DNA of 64,000 bases from Glossina fuscipes (GCF_014805625.2 NW_023998433.1:2466169-2530168), one strand, 5' to 3'. Counted from the stretch's first letter, positions 59,751 through 64,000 are shown. Numbers and translations: made by a program. The notes: generated by a model not told the origin, from the letters alone.

Positions 59751-61560
59751 ACAAATTAGGACCGTTTTATCTTAAAATCAAGTAGTTTACTAGATTTTGT
59801 CTCACAGTTTGAGAACATTTTTGGTTTTGTTGTTTAAAGTTAAAAATCGTAGCATATAGCAAGCAGCTCAGTAAAAGGGCGCGAGGAAAACCTTTGGAAA
59901 AATTATTTGATATACGTTAAGACTTTTACTTTAATATATACGGATCCGAAGACAGCAGCAGAACGGAGAAAAGAAAATTACGATGTGGAGCCTATTAATC
60001 GTGTGTGTTTGTATGAAATTGTATGACAAACACTCTCTCATCGTATATATTAAAATATCATTAAAAATTAAAAGTTCTTGCACATAGTTTGGCATTGAAA
60101 ATATGCCAAATCGCTCAAAGCGTACGATTGCAGTACCGCGTAAACTAACAACACCTCTGTCTTCAAAGCAAAAAAAAACGTGTTTTTTTAGCTCATTACT
60201 CGTAAACCGCACTTGATAAACCAACAAAAATTTTCGCATACATTCTACCGTACTCTATAATATGATAAAAACTGATCTCGGCCATGTCTATCTGATTCTA
60301 CTCGCTTTTTAATCCTTCGTTCACTTTCTTCTTCTTCTTCTTCTTTAAGCAACAGAAGAAAATGCCGTTATATATATTTAAGATGATATTTGTAGTGAAC
60401 GCAAGTCAAACTTACTTCAGTTTAGTTTAATTCACACTGACATTTGGTAATAAAAATGTATAATTCAGTTCATTTATCACGTGGTCTCCTTTATATTTTT
60501 TTGCGCTCAGCAAAATTAATTAAAATTATTGATAGAGAAAGTGAACTATGGAATGGCTCGAATGGTTGTTTCGAATTTCTTTAGAAAAATTTTGGTTTTC
60601 TAGTCTTTCGCTACGCTAGCGAGGGTGAAATTGCCAAGTCTGCAAGCAGGCTTTTTCAAGTAAATACTTGGGAAAGTTGCAAAACGACCTCAAAGCATAT
60701 GCATGCATAAATGGACAAACGATATATCTCGATAAGCTGAACTTAAAGGGTGGAAATAATATTACATGTTAACCTAAACAACCTAACCTTAACCTAACAA
60801 AGAAAAAACCAATGTATTTATCACTATCATAAAAACGTGCTATAAAATTACTTTGAATTTCATTAGTTTGAACATATGCTTACAGAATTTCGGGAATTTC
60901 GAAAAATTTATTTCGGGAAATTTTATGACCTTAGCCATTTTCCATTCCATGTCGACTCTCAATCGTAACTTTCCTATTATTAATGATATATAAAAAATGA
61001 TGTTATGTCGAATCGAAGGCATTCTTCAGGTCGGTTGAATCTTGTGGCGTTTTCGTAATTATTTATTATTAAAATCTCTACAGTTTACTTAACGAAGGAT
61101 TTTTTTTTTTTTTTGCTTTTCTTTTTTATTCAATTCAAGCGATAGACAAAATTTATATCACATTGACATGTGTCAGAGATTATGCAGACTTAACTTATGT
61201 AATTTCGTATTGTTTTTTGTATTTCTACTTTTTTAAATTATCTTTGCAGACCTGTCAGTTTAGTGTTGGAGCCGATACTTAAAGAACCAGGTGATATAGC
61301 ATTTACGTGGCTGGAAATATATCGCACTAAAAATGCTTTGTTGCAACAATTTGATTTACAAATGAACAACAGCAGTACCGCAGTAACCACCAGTGGTGGT
61401 GGTAGTGGTGCTGTCACTCCTGGTATTGGTGGTAGTAGTGTTAGTGGTGGGCCTAGCAATGATACACTAAATGAATTTGGATTTTATCCAAAAGAGTCAG
61501 ATTGTGAATATAAATGTCCTGAAATTGATGCTTGCATAGCTGCCAGCCTGTGGTGCGATG
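2530..61560 (+). CDS. LEV-10-like multi-CUB/LDLa protein gene (internal part, nine exons)
   Basis: Joined exons: 2530-2634, 5346-5437, 6980-7216, 8293-8451, 19122-19300, 38540-38727, 48622-49254, 56235-57166, 61250-61560. They give 2836 nt, about 945 residues, with no stop and with phases that match at every junction. In fragment numbering, residues 1-66 are the C-terminal half of CUB1, about 92-245 CUB2, about 248-550 CUB3 (interrupted by a proline/glycine-rich insert), about 577-720 CUB4, about 730-870 a divergent CUB5, and 927 onward an LDLa module. Many N-x-S/T sites (NVT, NKT, NAT, NTT, NLT, NVS, NSS, NIS, NDT) and paired cysteines point to a secreted or type I ectodomain. Five CUBs plus LDLa is the layout of C. 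elegans LEV-10, which clusters acetylcholine receptors. Neto-type proteins have only two CUBs, and cubilin has many and no such LDLa. Signal peptide, start codon, transmembrane segment and stop are outside the window. The architecture is seen; the clustering role is inferred. Confidence 0.8.
2635..5345. other. Intron (2.7 kb)
   Basis: GTAAAT donor and TTTTACAG acceptor. The segment 2786-3597 belongs to the dispersed TATACCC/TTCTTACTTGTT repeat family, listed separately. The remainder is AT-rich DNA with poly(A) runs near 2687-2700, 2767-2786 and 4666-4679, and I see no coding sequence in it. Short open frames here have no recognisable domain. Confidence 0.7.
2786..3597 (-). repeat. Dispersed TATACCC-family repeat, probably two partial copies
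   Basis: Read on the minus strand from 3597, it starts TACCCATCACTGAAGGATG. It continues with an AAGTATATATATTCCTGATCGG block, a TTGTCCGTCTGTCCGTC block and CACGCAGTTCGGTATTGAAAATGG, and finishes near 2786 with TTTTCTTACTTGTT. The same blocks recur in the same order at 41793-42362. A second set of the blocks (GACAGACGAAGAGACGG, ATATACTTTGCGGGG) at 3060-3140 in the same orientation suggests two copies side by side. No protein is encoded. Family name and class are not known to me. Confidence 0.55.
5346..5437 (+). CDS. Exon 2: final strands of CUB1
   Basis: Acceptor TTTTACAG|GTATTTC and donor GTCAG|GTAAGT are both strong. It encodes 30 residues plus two bases of an arginine codon (VFHPPRNLQEEKPFEFSIRY and so on). 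The F-E-F-S-I-R-Y-K-F pattern is the closing beta strand of a CUB domain (the usual G-F-x-x-x-Y-x-F). It enters in phase 0 and leaves with two bases, which the G opening exon 3 completes to AGG. Confidence 0.85.
5438..6979. other. Intron (1.5 kb)
   Basis: GTAAGT donor and TGCTTTCAG acceptor. It contains a poly(T) run near 5548-5571, a GCAA/GGCA tandem tract at 5841-5910, poly(A) runs near 6223-6240 and 6768-6782, and a poly(T) run near 6395-6412. No gene is seen. The open frames here are created by the low-complexity tracts. Confidence 0.75.
5841..5910. repeat. GCAA/GGCA tetranucleotide repeat tract
   Basis: Imperfect tetranucleotide array: AAGCAAGTGAGCAAGCAAGC, then repeated GGCA units, then degenerate GCAAGCACGCAAGC units. 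Its reverse strand reads as an artificial leucine/alanine/cysteine/proline-rich frame, which is not a gene. Confidence 0.85.
6980..7216 (+). CDS. Exon 3: CUB1-CUB2 linker and first half of CUB2
   Basis: Acceptor TGCTTTCAG and donor AAGAG|GTATTA. The opening G completes AGG from exon 2, and the exon leaves with two bases, AG. It encodes YGLPDKPLELGRVTPGTYC, followed by ECYRNKCRLQSPNYPGMYPR and a C-Y-W-T-I segment. Cys-x(4)-Cys, SPNYPGMYP and N-V-T-C-Y-W are hallmarks of the first half of a CUB domain: conserved first cysteine, SPNYPxxYP, then C-x-W. N111 (NVT) is a probable glycosylation site. This is the most recognisable CUB in the window. Confidence 0.92.
7217..8292. other. Intron (1.1 kb)
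   Basis: GTATTA donor and TTTCTTTAACAG acceptor after a poly(T) run at about 8239-8253. The interior is unremarkable AT-rich DNA. I see no exon, protein remnant or structured repeat. Confidence 0.75.
8293..8451 (+). CDS. Exon 4: middle of CUB2
   Basis: Acceptor CTTTAACAG and donor CGCG|GTAAGT. The first G completes an AGG codon and the exon ends with two bases of CGC. It encodes SIASFNKTSRSIRAWSDCTG, ERDHLIFYDGSSTNDPVLAK and YCGGDWLPRVVS. C-x-x-E-x-D-x-L-x-F-Y-D-G-S-S, then L-A-K-Y-C-G-G, is the classic CUB segment carrying the third and fourth cysteines and the acidic cluster that forms a calcium site in many CUBs. The N-K-T is a potential glycosylation site. Confidence 0.93.
15194..15212. 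repeat. C-homopolymer tract
   Basis: Run of Cs broken by a single A, between two T-rich runs. It is simple sequence with no evident function. Confidence 0.8.
18365..18490 (-). pseudogene. mariner transposase N-terminal fragment (helix-turn-helix region)
   Basis: Read on the minus strand, the frame holds IIDEIDEIISRIKKDWHRIS followed by SNDMAAALNIDQESSL. In mariner-family transposases the second helix-turn-helix region reads approximately D-E-I-x-x-x-I-x-x-D-R-H-I-S-S-x-D-I-A-x-x-L-N-I-D-x-x-T-V-L. The agreement over about 40 residues is good for a short piece. A probable frameshift just upstream leaves a degenerate G-R-P-like stretch, and homology is lost after about residue 57 of the frame. 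I see no catalytic domain and no inverted repeats. This is a decayed fossil. A chance match is possible but less likely. Confidence 0.5.
18654..18685. repeat. Perfect short inverted repeat (hairpin)
   Basis: Arms AATTAAGGTCGATT (18654-18667) and AATCGACCTTAATT (18672-18685) are exact reverse complements around a 4-nt AAAG loop. It lies about 165 bp from the mariner fragment, deep in an intron. It is not a T-tailed bacterial-type terminator and no function is evident. Confidence 0.8.
19122..19300 (+). CDS. Exon 5: end of CUB2 and start of CUB3
   Basis: Acceptor TTTTTCTTGCAG and donor CCAG|GTGAGT. The opening C completes CGC, and the exon leaves one base (G). It encodes GPEMLVAFHSSPFSAPLQQG, IPNRGFELDVDILFTDSDSY and DFAQGSKNICEFHINATNP. 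M-L-V-A-F-H-S-S-P followed by R-G-F-E-L-D-V is the final CUB strand pair (usual L-x-V-x-F-x-S and G-F). The cysteine of K-N-I-C-E-F is the likely first cysteine of CUB3. N-A-T is a glycosylation sequon. Confidence 0.92.
19541..19792 (+). repeat. Dispersed TATACCC-family repeat, short copy
   Basis: Begins TTTTATACCCATCAC with GGAGGATG, then GACCCCACACAGTCTATATA and TTCTTGATTAGGATCAAATT, then GTCCGTCCGTTC. It ends CCGACTGAATTTAATTTTCT and TACTTTT. The order of blocks and both ends match the longer copies at 2786-3597 (minus) and 41793-42362 (plus), with a large internal deletion. Non-coding. Confidence 0.55.
23158..23197. repeat. TA dinucleotide microsatellite
   Basis: About 19 uninterrupted TA units. 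It directly abuts the minus-strand reverse-transcriptase-like tail fragment at 23055-23157. Confidence 0.9.
23788..24681 (+). mobile_element. mariner element, 894 bp, internally deleted, with both inverted repeats
   Basis: The left end TTAGGTGGTTATATATATTT at 23788 and the right end, whose reverse complement is TTAGGTAGTTATATGTATTT ending at 24681, form clear terminal inverted repeats. TA precedes (23786-23787) and follows (24682-24683), the expected mariner target duplication. Full-length mariners are about 1.3 kb, so roughly 400 bp are missing. The remnant coding sequence inside is listed separately. It is non-autonomous: stops, frameshifts and the missing middle rule out an active enzyme, although its ends could in principle be recognised by a related transposase. 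Confidence 0.85.
23943..24600 (+). pseudogene. Degenerate mariner transposase
   Basis: ATG at 23943 opens MERPKLHFRYSLLF, then M-L-D-L-K-K-T-A-G-E-A-H and a TAA. After that come VEAYGDAPASYPNCRPIFQ, F-D-V-N-D-K (the N-terminal DNA-binding part), R-I-V-T-G-D-E-K-G-I-Y-Y-E (first catalytic Asp region) and N-R-K-N-S-W. Then come V-I-L-L-D-D-Y-V-P-R-H (degenerate form of the usual L-L-H-D-N-A-R-P-H) and H-P-A-Y-S-P-D-T-L-P-F-D-Y (degenerate S-P-D-L-A-P-S-D-Y). The segment between the DNA-binding part and V-T-G-D-E-K is shortened by roughly 80 residues. Several stops and frame changes make it a dead gene. Confidence 0.8.
26694..27000 (-). pseudogene. piggyBac-type transposase C-terminal remnant with TTAA-flanked end
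   Basis: On the minus strand a frame ends FCRIHLKECFLKYHTKGNYK-I-stop at about 26869-26940. Many piggyBac-family transposases end in a cysteine/histidine-rich finger of the form C-x-x-C-x-x-x-L-C-x-x-C-F-x-x-Y-H-T. Here C-R-I-H-L-K-E-C-F-L-K-Y-H-T, with an upstream H-H-C, resembles that finger. About 170 bp beyond the stop lies TTAA (26694-26697) followed by CCCTTGGCACTCGAACC, the usual position and sequence style of a piggyBac end. The partner end and the catalytic domain are not found, so it is a relic. A chance resemblance cannot be excluded. Confidence 0.42.
27645..27690. repeat. TC dinucleotide microsatellite
   Basis: About 20 TC units preceded by TTTC-rich DNA. It lies 53 bp left of the TTAA flank of the nested element. 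The reverse strand reads as an Arg-Glu repeat frame, which is not a gene. Confidence 0.9.
27994..28699. repeat. Sub-terminal inverted repeat pair inside the piggyBac-like left arm
   Basis: The 41 bp at 27994-28034 (starting GTAAGAAGCTGAAATTTGG, ending TTGGTCAATT) recurs in inverse at 28659-28699 (AATTGACCAA ... AGCTTTTTAC) with about 33 of 41 positions the same. The intervening 620 bp contains an open frame at 28207-28392 (61 codons) without recognisable domains. The pair could be sub-terminal repeats of the element or of another small element nested within it. Confidence 0.6.
29328..30378 (+). pseudogene. Retrotransposon ORF1 (PHD-like finger, nucleic-acid-binding protein), frameshifted
   Basis: The first part, 29328-30161 (277 codons), starts at ATG. 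Its N-terminus has a Cys/His finger resembling a degenerate PHD: C8, then S-C-W-L-C-E-R-F-G-H-A-K-C-A-G, then G-L-R-W-S-F-P-D-C-R; one cysteine of the usual R-W-S-C-x-x-C appears lost. A Ser/Pro/Asn-rich middle follows. The conserved C-terminal domain (I-F-V-S-R-L-A-P and so on) breaks at about 30140, where CTGGCACC occurs twice 16 bp apart. The domain then continues in the next frame: L-A-P-D-N-I-K-S-Y-L-A-A-K-V-P, S-S-F-K-I-L-V-P and L-W-P-V-G-S-L-T-K-E-F, to TAA at 30376-30378. ORF1 proteins of this type bind the element's RNA. The PHD-like type is known from CR1-like elements. Confidence 0.75.
31455..31554. other. Assembly gap (100 N)
   Basis: Exactly 100 Ns, a customary placeholder for a gap of unknown length, followed by 13 As. 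The reading frame before the gap (N-P-K-Y-F-F-K-F) differs from that after it, as a gap of unknown size allows. Open frames drawn across it are meaningless. Confidence 0.98.
32778..33392 (+). pseudogene. mariner transposase C-terminal catalytic region, 5'-truncated and frameshifted
   Basis: It begins in one frame with R-N-E-I-D-P-F-L-K-R-M-V-T-G-D-E-K-W-I-T-Y-D-N (first catalytic Asp), then shifts frame near 32860 with loss of a few residues after R-K-R-S. It continues uninterrupted to TAA at 33390-33392: L-L-C-I-W-W-D-W-K-G, Y-E-L-L-P-Y-G-Q-T-L-N, V-V-F-H-Q-D-N-A-R-P-H (second Asp) and Y-S-P-D-L-A-P-S-D-Y-H-L-F (third Asp). The second and third Asp are separated by 34 residues, the D34D signature of mariners, so the C-terminal two thirds look young. 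Without the DNA-binding N-terminus it cannot be active. Motif style recalls the mori/irritans groups, but I do not assign a subfamily. Confidence 0.85.
32778..33445 (+). mobile_element. 3' part of a mariner element inserted in the retrotransposon
   Basis: mariner homology starts abruptly inside the reverse transcriptase tail at about 32778 and runs to a mariner end: reading inward from 33445 on the reverse strand gives TTAGTTTGGGGAAAAAGAAA, followed by TA at 33446-33447. The retrotransposon ORF2 C-terminus resumes right after that. The 5' half of the mariner and its left inverted repeat are absent, together with the retrotransposon DNA that should separate D-D-P-Y-L-T from E-L-F-N-S. A deletion after insertion, removing both, explains this best. 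Confidence 0.8.
33886..33910 (+). repeat. TAAA-unit tail of the non-LTR retrotransposon
   Basis: Array of TAAA/ATAA units ending the 3' UTR, as left by target-primed reverse transcription of many non-LTR elements. It marks the 3' boundary against the piggyBac-like right end. Confidence 0.75.
34720..34767. repeat. GA dinucleotide microsatellite
   Basis: Interrupted GA array of about 48 bp. It generates an artificial Arg-Glu frame. Confidence 0.9.
38540..38727 (+). CDS. Exon 6: first half of CUB3
   Basis: Acceptor TCTTTTCAG|ATGATG and donor GAAGG|GTGAGT. The two opening bases complete GAT, and the exon ends in phase 0. It encodes DDVLFSRRGRMGRIVSPRHT, L-P-P-N-T-T-C-T-Y-H-F-H-G and YPGDLIWLSFTSYNLQIL. 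G-R-I-V-S-P-R-H-x-L-P-P-N-T-T-C-x-Y-x-F is a CUB opening (S-P-x-x-P-x-N-x-x-C-x-Y-x-F), and D-L-I-W-L-S-F is the following beta strand. N-T-T is a glycosylation sequon. Confidence 0.92.
40010..41128. mobile_element. Unclassified inverted-repeat element with a third internal repeat copy
   Basis: The left end at 40010-40041 contains GATGGTTCCGTTGCAAATCG then GTTAACTCC. The right end at 41097-41127 is TGGAGTTAACTGATTTGGCA then ACTGAACCATC, nearly its reverse complement (about 26 of 30 positions, one indel). A third copy, CAGTTGCCAAATCGGTTAAC then TCCC at 40893-40917, has the left orientation, so 40893-41127 alone looks like a small inverted-repeat element of about 235 bp. A DNA transposon, perhaps two nested non-autonomous copies, is the likely explanation. 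No transposase is seen, and the target duplication is unclear (ATTT-like on both sides, with different offsets). Confidence 0.5.
41793..42362 (+). repeat. Dispersed TATACCC-family repeat, longest plus-strand copy
   Basis: Order of blocks: TATACTCACCACTGAAGGAT GGGTATAA, then ACCGTATAAAGTATGTATAC ACTTGATCGG, GTCGCTCTATGTGTCTGTGTG and CACGCAGTTTGGTATTGAAA ATGGGCC. These are followed by ACATTCCTCAAACGAAG and CCCCCGCTGAATCTCTCTTT CTTACTTGTTT. The same blocks occur in the copies at 2786-3597, 19541-19792, 55480-55996 and 59930-60300. No inverted termini or coding region are obvious, so the class is unknown. Confidence 0.6.
44011..44048. repeat. GAACGA hexanucleotide array
   Basis: About six copies of AACGAG/GAACGA. 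On the reverse strand it reads as an Arg-Ser dipeptide repeat, which makes a spurious RS-like frame. Confidence 0.9.
44957..44992. repeat. TA dinucleotide microsatellite
   Basis: About 18 TA units within an AT-rich stretch. Confidence 0.9.
48003..48053. repeat. TG dinucleotide microsatellite
   Basis: About 50 bp of TG units with one GGGC interruption, about 570 bp upstream of exon 7. TG tracts can influence nearby splicing in metazoans, but no such role is shown here. Confidence 0.9.
48622..49254 (+). CDS. Exon 7: middle of CUB3 with low-complexity insert
   Basis: Acceptor CATTTACAG|GCTGAT and donor GATTTG|GTAAGC; 211 codons, phase 0 at both ends. It opens ADLPPWITRLRMWDSYGTYV. Then comes about 120 residues of low complexity: T-T-T-G-Q followed by eight prolines, then stretches rich in Gly, Ser, Asn and Tyr. 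The CUB resumes with K-R-R-L-M-L-E-I-Y-D-Y-E-T-P-K-L-C-D, C-S-P-L-E-S-Y and S-S-G-R-D-L-V. L-x-I-Y-D and L-C plus S-S-G-x-D-L are the late CUB motifs. The insert sits between the two halves of the domain, where CUB proteins normally have a short loop. It is likely disordered and exposed. Confidence 0.92.
53492..53522. repeat. TA dinucleotide microsatellite
   Basis: About 15 TA units in intron 7. Confidence 0.9.
55480..55996 (+). repeat. Dispersed TATACCC-family repeat, 3' part
   Basis: It shares with 42150-42362 the block ACATTCCTCAAATGAAGGCA TATTATCTGCCTAAAAA, the TTTCTTAATAATATCG-like block and the end block ATTCGACCTCAGCCGAATAC with TTTTCTTATTTGTTTC. The left part carrying the TATACCC end is not clear, so this is a 5'-truncated or rearranged copy. 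Non-coding. Confidence 0.5.
56235..57166 (+). CDS. Exon 8: end of CUB3, CUB4, start of CUB5
   Basis: Acceptor TTTTTCGTAG|AAACTC (enters phase 0) and donor ACAA|GTAAGT (leaves two bases); 310 full codons. It opens KLEFHTHTGTALFPAQFSLN with Y-E-F, the last strands of CUB3. CUB4 starts at P-P-L-C-S-R-V-F, with V-P-R-N-V-F-L-F, N-L-T-C-L-Y-R-F, R-V-R-L-V-L-H-N-V-S-F and L-G-C-F-C-D-N, ending M-E-L-T-F-T-V and F-A-S-Y-E-F. CUB5 starts at S-E-C-R-K-R-L, with D-S-S-C-E-G-L-S-W-Y-I-E-A, L-F-V-Q-T-W-G-S, R-L-M-I-Y-S-G-R-P and R-V-V-C-P. CUB5 is the most divergent. CUB4 has extra cysteine pairs (T-T-C-T-T, R-P-K-C-N and C-F-C). It is the largest exon in the window. Confidence 0.93.
58151..58191. repeat. 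TA dinucleotide microsatellite
   Basis: About 20 TA units with one phase break. Confidence 0.9.
58788..58803. repeat. G-homopolymer run (16 G)
   Basis: Sixteen consecutive Gs in AT-rich intronic DNA on the sense strand of the gene. Long G runs are rare in such DNA and may form inter- or intramolecular G-quadruplex structures. The exact length may be a sequencing artefact. Confidence 0.85.
59714..59748. repeat. A-homopolymer run (35 A)
   Basis: Thirty-five consecutive As. It could be the tail of an old retroposed copy, but I see no recognisable body to the left (59400-59713). Confidence 0.85.
59930..60300 (+). repeat. Dispersed TATACCC-family repeat, middle part
   Basis: The stretch AAGTTCTTGCACATAGTTTG GCATTGAAAATATGCC with CAAATCGCTCAAAG, then ACACCTCTGTCTTCAAA and TTTTTTTAGCTCATTACTCG, matches the reverse complement of 3300-3450 base for base in most positions. 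The middle block also matches 42030-42105. Non-coding. The minus-strand open frame here is not a gene. Confidence 0.55.
61250..61560 (+). CDS. Exon 9: end of CUB5, Gly/Ser linker, first half of LDLa
   Basis: Acceptor TATCTTTGCAG and donor GATG|GTAAGT. The first base completes AAA, 103 codons follow, and one base (G) is left. It opens PVSLVLEPILKEPGDIAFTW with L-E-I-Y, the closing strands of CUB5. A Gly/Ser/Thr-rich linker of about 55 residues (N-N-S-S-T, G-G-G-S-G, G-G-S-S-V-S-G-G) carries two sequons. The exon ends CEYKCPEIDACIAASLWCDG, the opening of an LDL-receptor class A repeat (C-x(n)-C-I-x-x-x-L-W-C-D-G). The remaining cysteines and the calcium-binding D-E would be in the next exon beyond the window; none is found before 64000. 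Confidence 0.92.
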
Positions 61561-64000
61561 GTAAGTTTTTCCACATTACAAACATGCACACATATAAACA
61601 TTCATATATATATATCCATATATATATCCATATATATATCCTTATATATACCCATATATATGTGTATATACATATATACTTGCACACATTTGTTATTTTT
61701 AGTGCCTTCTCTGCTTTTGTATCAAATATCACGTTGTTCTGTTGCCCCATCGCTTTTTTTAGGGGTCCACTCACCTTTTGCCGTGTATGTGATAGCAAGT
61801 AACTGGTAACTGGTAATATTGTGGTACGTTACGTTGTACGTCGTGCTTTACAAAATTTACGAGACTTTTAATAATTTATTTCGAAATTTTTTCTTTGTTT
61901 TCCTTCTTTTCGCAAATCACATTGTCACAAAGATAGAGAGAAAGAGTGAAAGAGAGGGAGGGAGGCTTAAATTTTTTGTTTTTCTATTTGCATTTAAATT
62001 TCTTTCGAACAACACTCTCAATTAATGGGAATTTGTGGCTTTATTTGCTAAGTTGTATTTTTGCTTCTTTTTTTTTTTTATTCTTTACATTTTATTTTTT
62101 ATTTTCGTATTTCTTTTTTATTTCTGTTTATTTACTTACACCTGAAATGCAGGCCGACCTCGATTTAAAAAGCATCCATTCATTCATCCAATTGAATAGT
62201 TTTTAACTAAAATGGTTATTTAAAGCAAAGTCCTTGAAAGTTCAATTGCTGGGCATTTGTGTTGTCAGTTTGGGAAATGAATAAAAGCTAAATAATTGAT
62301 ACGAAAGACAGAAAGAGGGAACTTTTCGAGGATATTATCGTTAACAACGATTAAACGCTCAACCAAACATTGACAGGTTTTCCCTTAAAGCTTAAATGCC
62401 AATTAACTGATTTTCAAATTTAAAATTTTTTAATCGTAGCACCTCAAGGCTAATTTAAAAAGCTCCGACCATGCTTGAAGATGACTTACCATACGGTGAA
62501 AATTCGTTCTTTTTTTTTTTTTAATAAAAAATTAACCATTTTAAAGGAATTATTTTAAGAAAAGAAAAAGGAAACAAGAAGATTTCACCAGATAAGTTAT
62601 TCTTTGCTTTGAACTGTTGATAAGAGAAGAAAAAGAAATTCCTAATAAAAGTTTCAGAATCTAGCGAAGATATGAAAGGATTAAATGATAAATAAGTACG
62701 ACTTGGAAGCTTTTTAACTTTTAATTATTTATGACTGGTTAGTGTCAGATGGATGAACAAACCGAAACCAACGCCAAAACAAGTAAGCAATAATAATAAC
62801 AACAACAGTGCACAGTTAGTGGCAGTCAGAGAGAGGCGACACCATACAGCAAACCATTCAGAAGCAAAAGCAGAAAAGCAACAAAAACCCTCAACTTTTT
62901 AACCGCATAAGAAATTTATTCATAGAAAATTCAAGACTCGAATAAGGATTCTTAAAAAATGTACAAAGAAAGCACATAAAACAAAAAAAAAGAAGAAGAT
63001 AAAAAGCAAGAAAGTTTTAACCGCCTGCTGCAAAATCTTAAATAGCCACCACCTTCATATTTATGTAAATCGAGGATGTTCGCTGTTCCCTTTTCCTCAC
63101 TTACTTAGCTTCTAGATTGTTCAATTGAATAACTTAAATAAATATGATACCCATATCTAATTTACGTTTAAAATCACTGAAGCTAATACATTTTTGAAAG
63201 GTTTTTTTTTATGATTCACGCCCCCTTCCCAACTTAATTTGCGTCCATATAAATTACGAATACATGTGTTTAGTTAATTTCAGCTTTTTTCGTCTATTGT
63301 AAACGACGCTTTTTCCAAAACGGAATGGAAAGACGGACGCATAAGTCGCGAAAGCTCTGAAGCGTATGTATGATTATTACAATCGCAATGCCTAGCGTAG
63401 TATGTCTCCCACTCTTCGCTGATGGGTATAAAACCAAAAAAAAGAGAAAGAAGATTATTATATGGAACGGACAAAAAGCGAGCCTCGAATAAAATGGGAG
63501 AAAGTGGAAGAAACAAAAATAAATGGAAATAAATATAAAGGACTTACTGCATACGAATTAAATAAATTAGCAACAACTGATCCTTAGAAAAGAGAACAGA
63601 AAAGTGTACATGAAAATAAAAATATTTAATACTTTGATCAGTTTACCGATTCTATTAATTCAATTAAAAACAAATCGTAGTATATAGTAAACAGTTATGT
63701 CATCCTGGGCAATATAACTACGACTGCTCACATAATTGAACACGCGCTAAAAGGCCAGATTTAAATTATTTTCTTGCGCTGATATTATTATTATTACTAT
63801 TATTATTATTTCTCTTCTCATATTTCTTTCTGTAGTAGATTTAGCTTACAGGTTAAGAGTAATAGTTCATCTTGAATTTTCATTTAGTTGTTGGTTGGGT
63901 TTTATTTTTGTCATCAATTTAAAATAAATAAACAAATAAGTAGCAAACTTTACAGCGCCAGCAATTGTACACTCGAAATCAAAGTTTTCGTTTGATTTTC
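61561..64000. other. Intron downstream of the last visible exon (partial)
   Basis: GTAAGT donor. It contains a 12-bp tandem array at 61603-61664 and poly(T)/poly(A) runs near 62070-62080, 62513-62522 and 62983-62992. A poly(T) run also lies near 63201-63210, and an ATT microsatellite near 63783-63811. I searched it for a phase-1 exon that would complete the LDLa module (C-P-x-G-x-D-E) and found none, so the next exon lies beyond the window. Confidence 0.65.
61603..61664. repeat. 12-bp tandem repeat (TATATATATCCA)
   Basis: About four to five imperfect copies of TATATATATCCA, the later ones changed to ...TCCT and ...ACCC. It begins about 43 bp after the exon 9 donor. Confidence 0.8.

Larger units (their letters stand above)
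57167..61249. other. Intron (4.1 kb)
   Basis: GTAAGT donor and TATCTTTGCAG acceptor. It holds TA tracts near 57890-57908 and 58151-58191, an 18-bp perfect palindrome AAGGATAAATTTATCCTT at 58251-58268, a 16-G run (58788-58803), a 35-A run (59714-59748) and a TATACCC-family copy (59930-60300). A short AACCTAAC-type stretch lies at 60770-60800. No coding sequence is supported. Confidence 0.7.

Noticed and set aside
60770..60800. AACCTAAACAACCTAACCTT-type stretch resembling insect TTAGG telomere repeats
   Set aside because: It is too short and irregular, and flies do not use TTAGG telomeres; treated as chance or as part of an unidentified repeat.

Overview
This looks like one intron-dominated stretch of the nuclear genome of a higher fly (Diptera, Cyclorrhapha; a tephritid or a relative is plausible but unproven). 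The grounds are the AT-rich, microsatellite-dense DNA, introns of 1 to 19 kb, GT-AG exons that join in phase, and remnants of mariner, piggyBac-like and non-LTR transposons. There is no operon, CRISPR array, rRNA or recognisable tRNA.

The window is the middle of one plus-strand gene. Nine exons (2530-2634, 5346-5437, 6980-7216, 8293-8451, 19122-19300, 38540-38727, 48622-49254, 56235-57166, 61250-61560) join with fully compatible phases into about 945 residues without a stop. The protein is extracellular and multi-domain: the C-terminal half of one CUB domain, four further CUB or CUB-like domains, and the first half of an LDL-receptor class A module cut by the right edge. Five CUBs followed by an LDLa is the ectodomain layout of LEV-10, the nematode protein that clusters acetylcholine receptors at neuromuscular junctions, so a LEV-10-like receptor-clustering or co-receptor protein is the best guess. 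The 5' exons (signal peptide, start of CUB1) and 3' exons (rest of LDLa, any membrane segment) lie outside the window.

The rest is intron. The 19.2-kb intron 19301-38539 is the accessory region. It holds an 894-bp mariner with both inverted repeats and TA duplications, remnants of a piggyBac-type transposase, and a three-level nest at 27743-33967. In the nest, a TTAA-flanked piggyBac-like element was invaded by a CR1/Jockey-type non-LTR retrotransposon (ORF1 with a PHD-like finger, ORF2 with endonuclease and reverse transcriptase, frameshifted and crossed by a 100-N gap). That retrotransposon was invaded in turn by a mariner, of which only the 3' part survives. Elsewhere there is a minus-strand mariner fragment in the 10.7-kb intron, an unclassified inverted-repeat element at 40010-41128, and at least five diverged copies of one mid-repetitive family with a TATACCC-type end and a TTCTTACTTGTT-type end.

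No transposon copy appears able to move by itself. No new enzymatic or defence system was found. The most notable items are the LEV-10-like gene with a low-complexity insert inside a CUB domain, the nested transposons, and the two unnamed repeat families.
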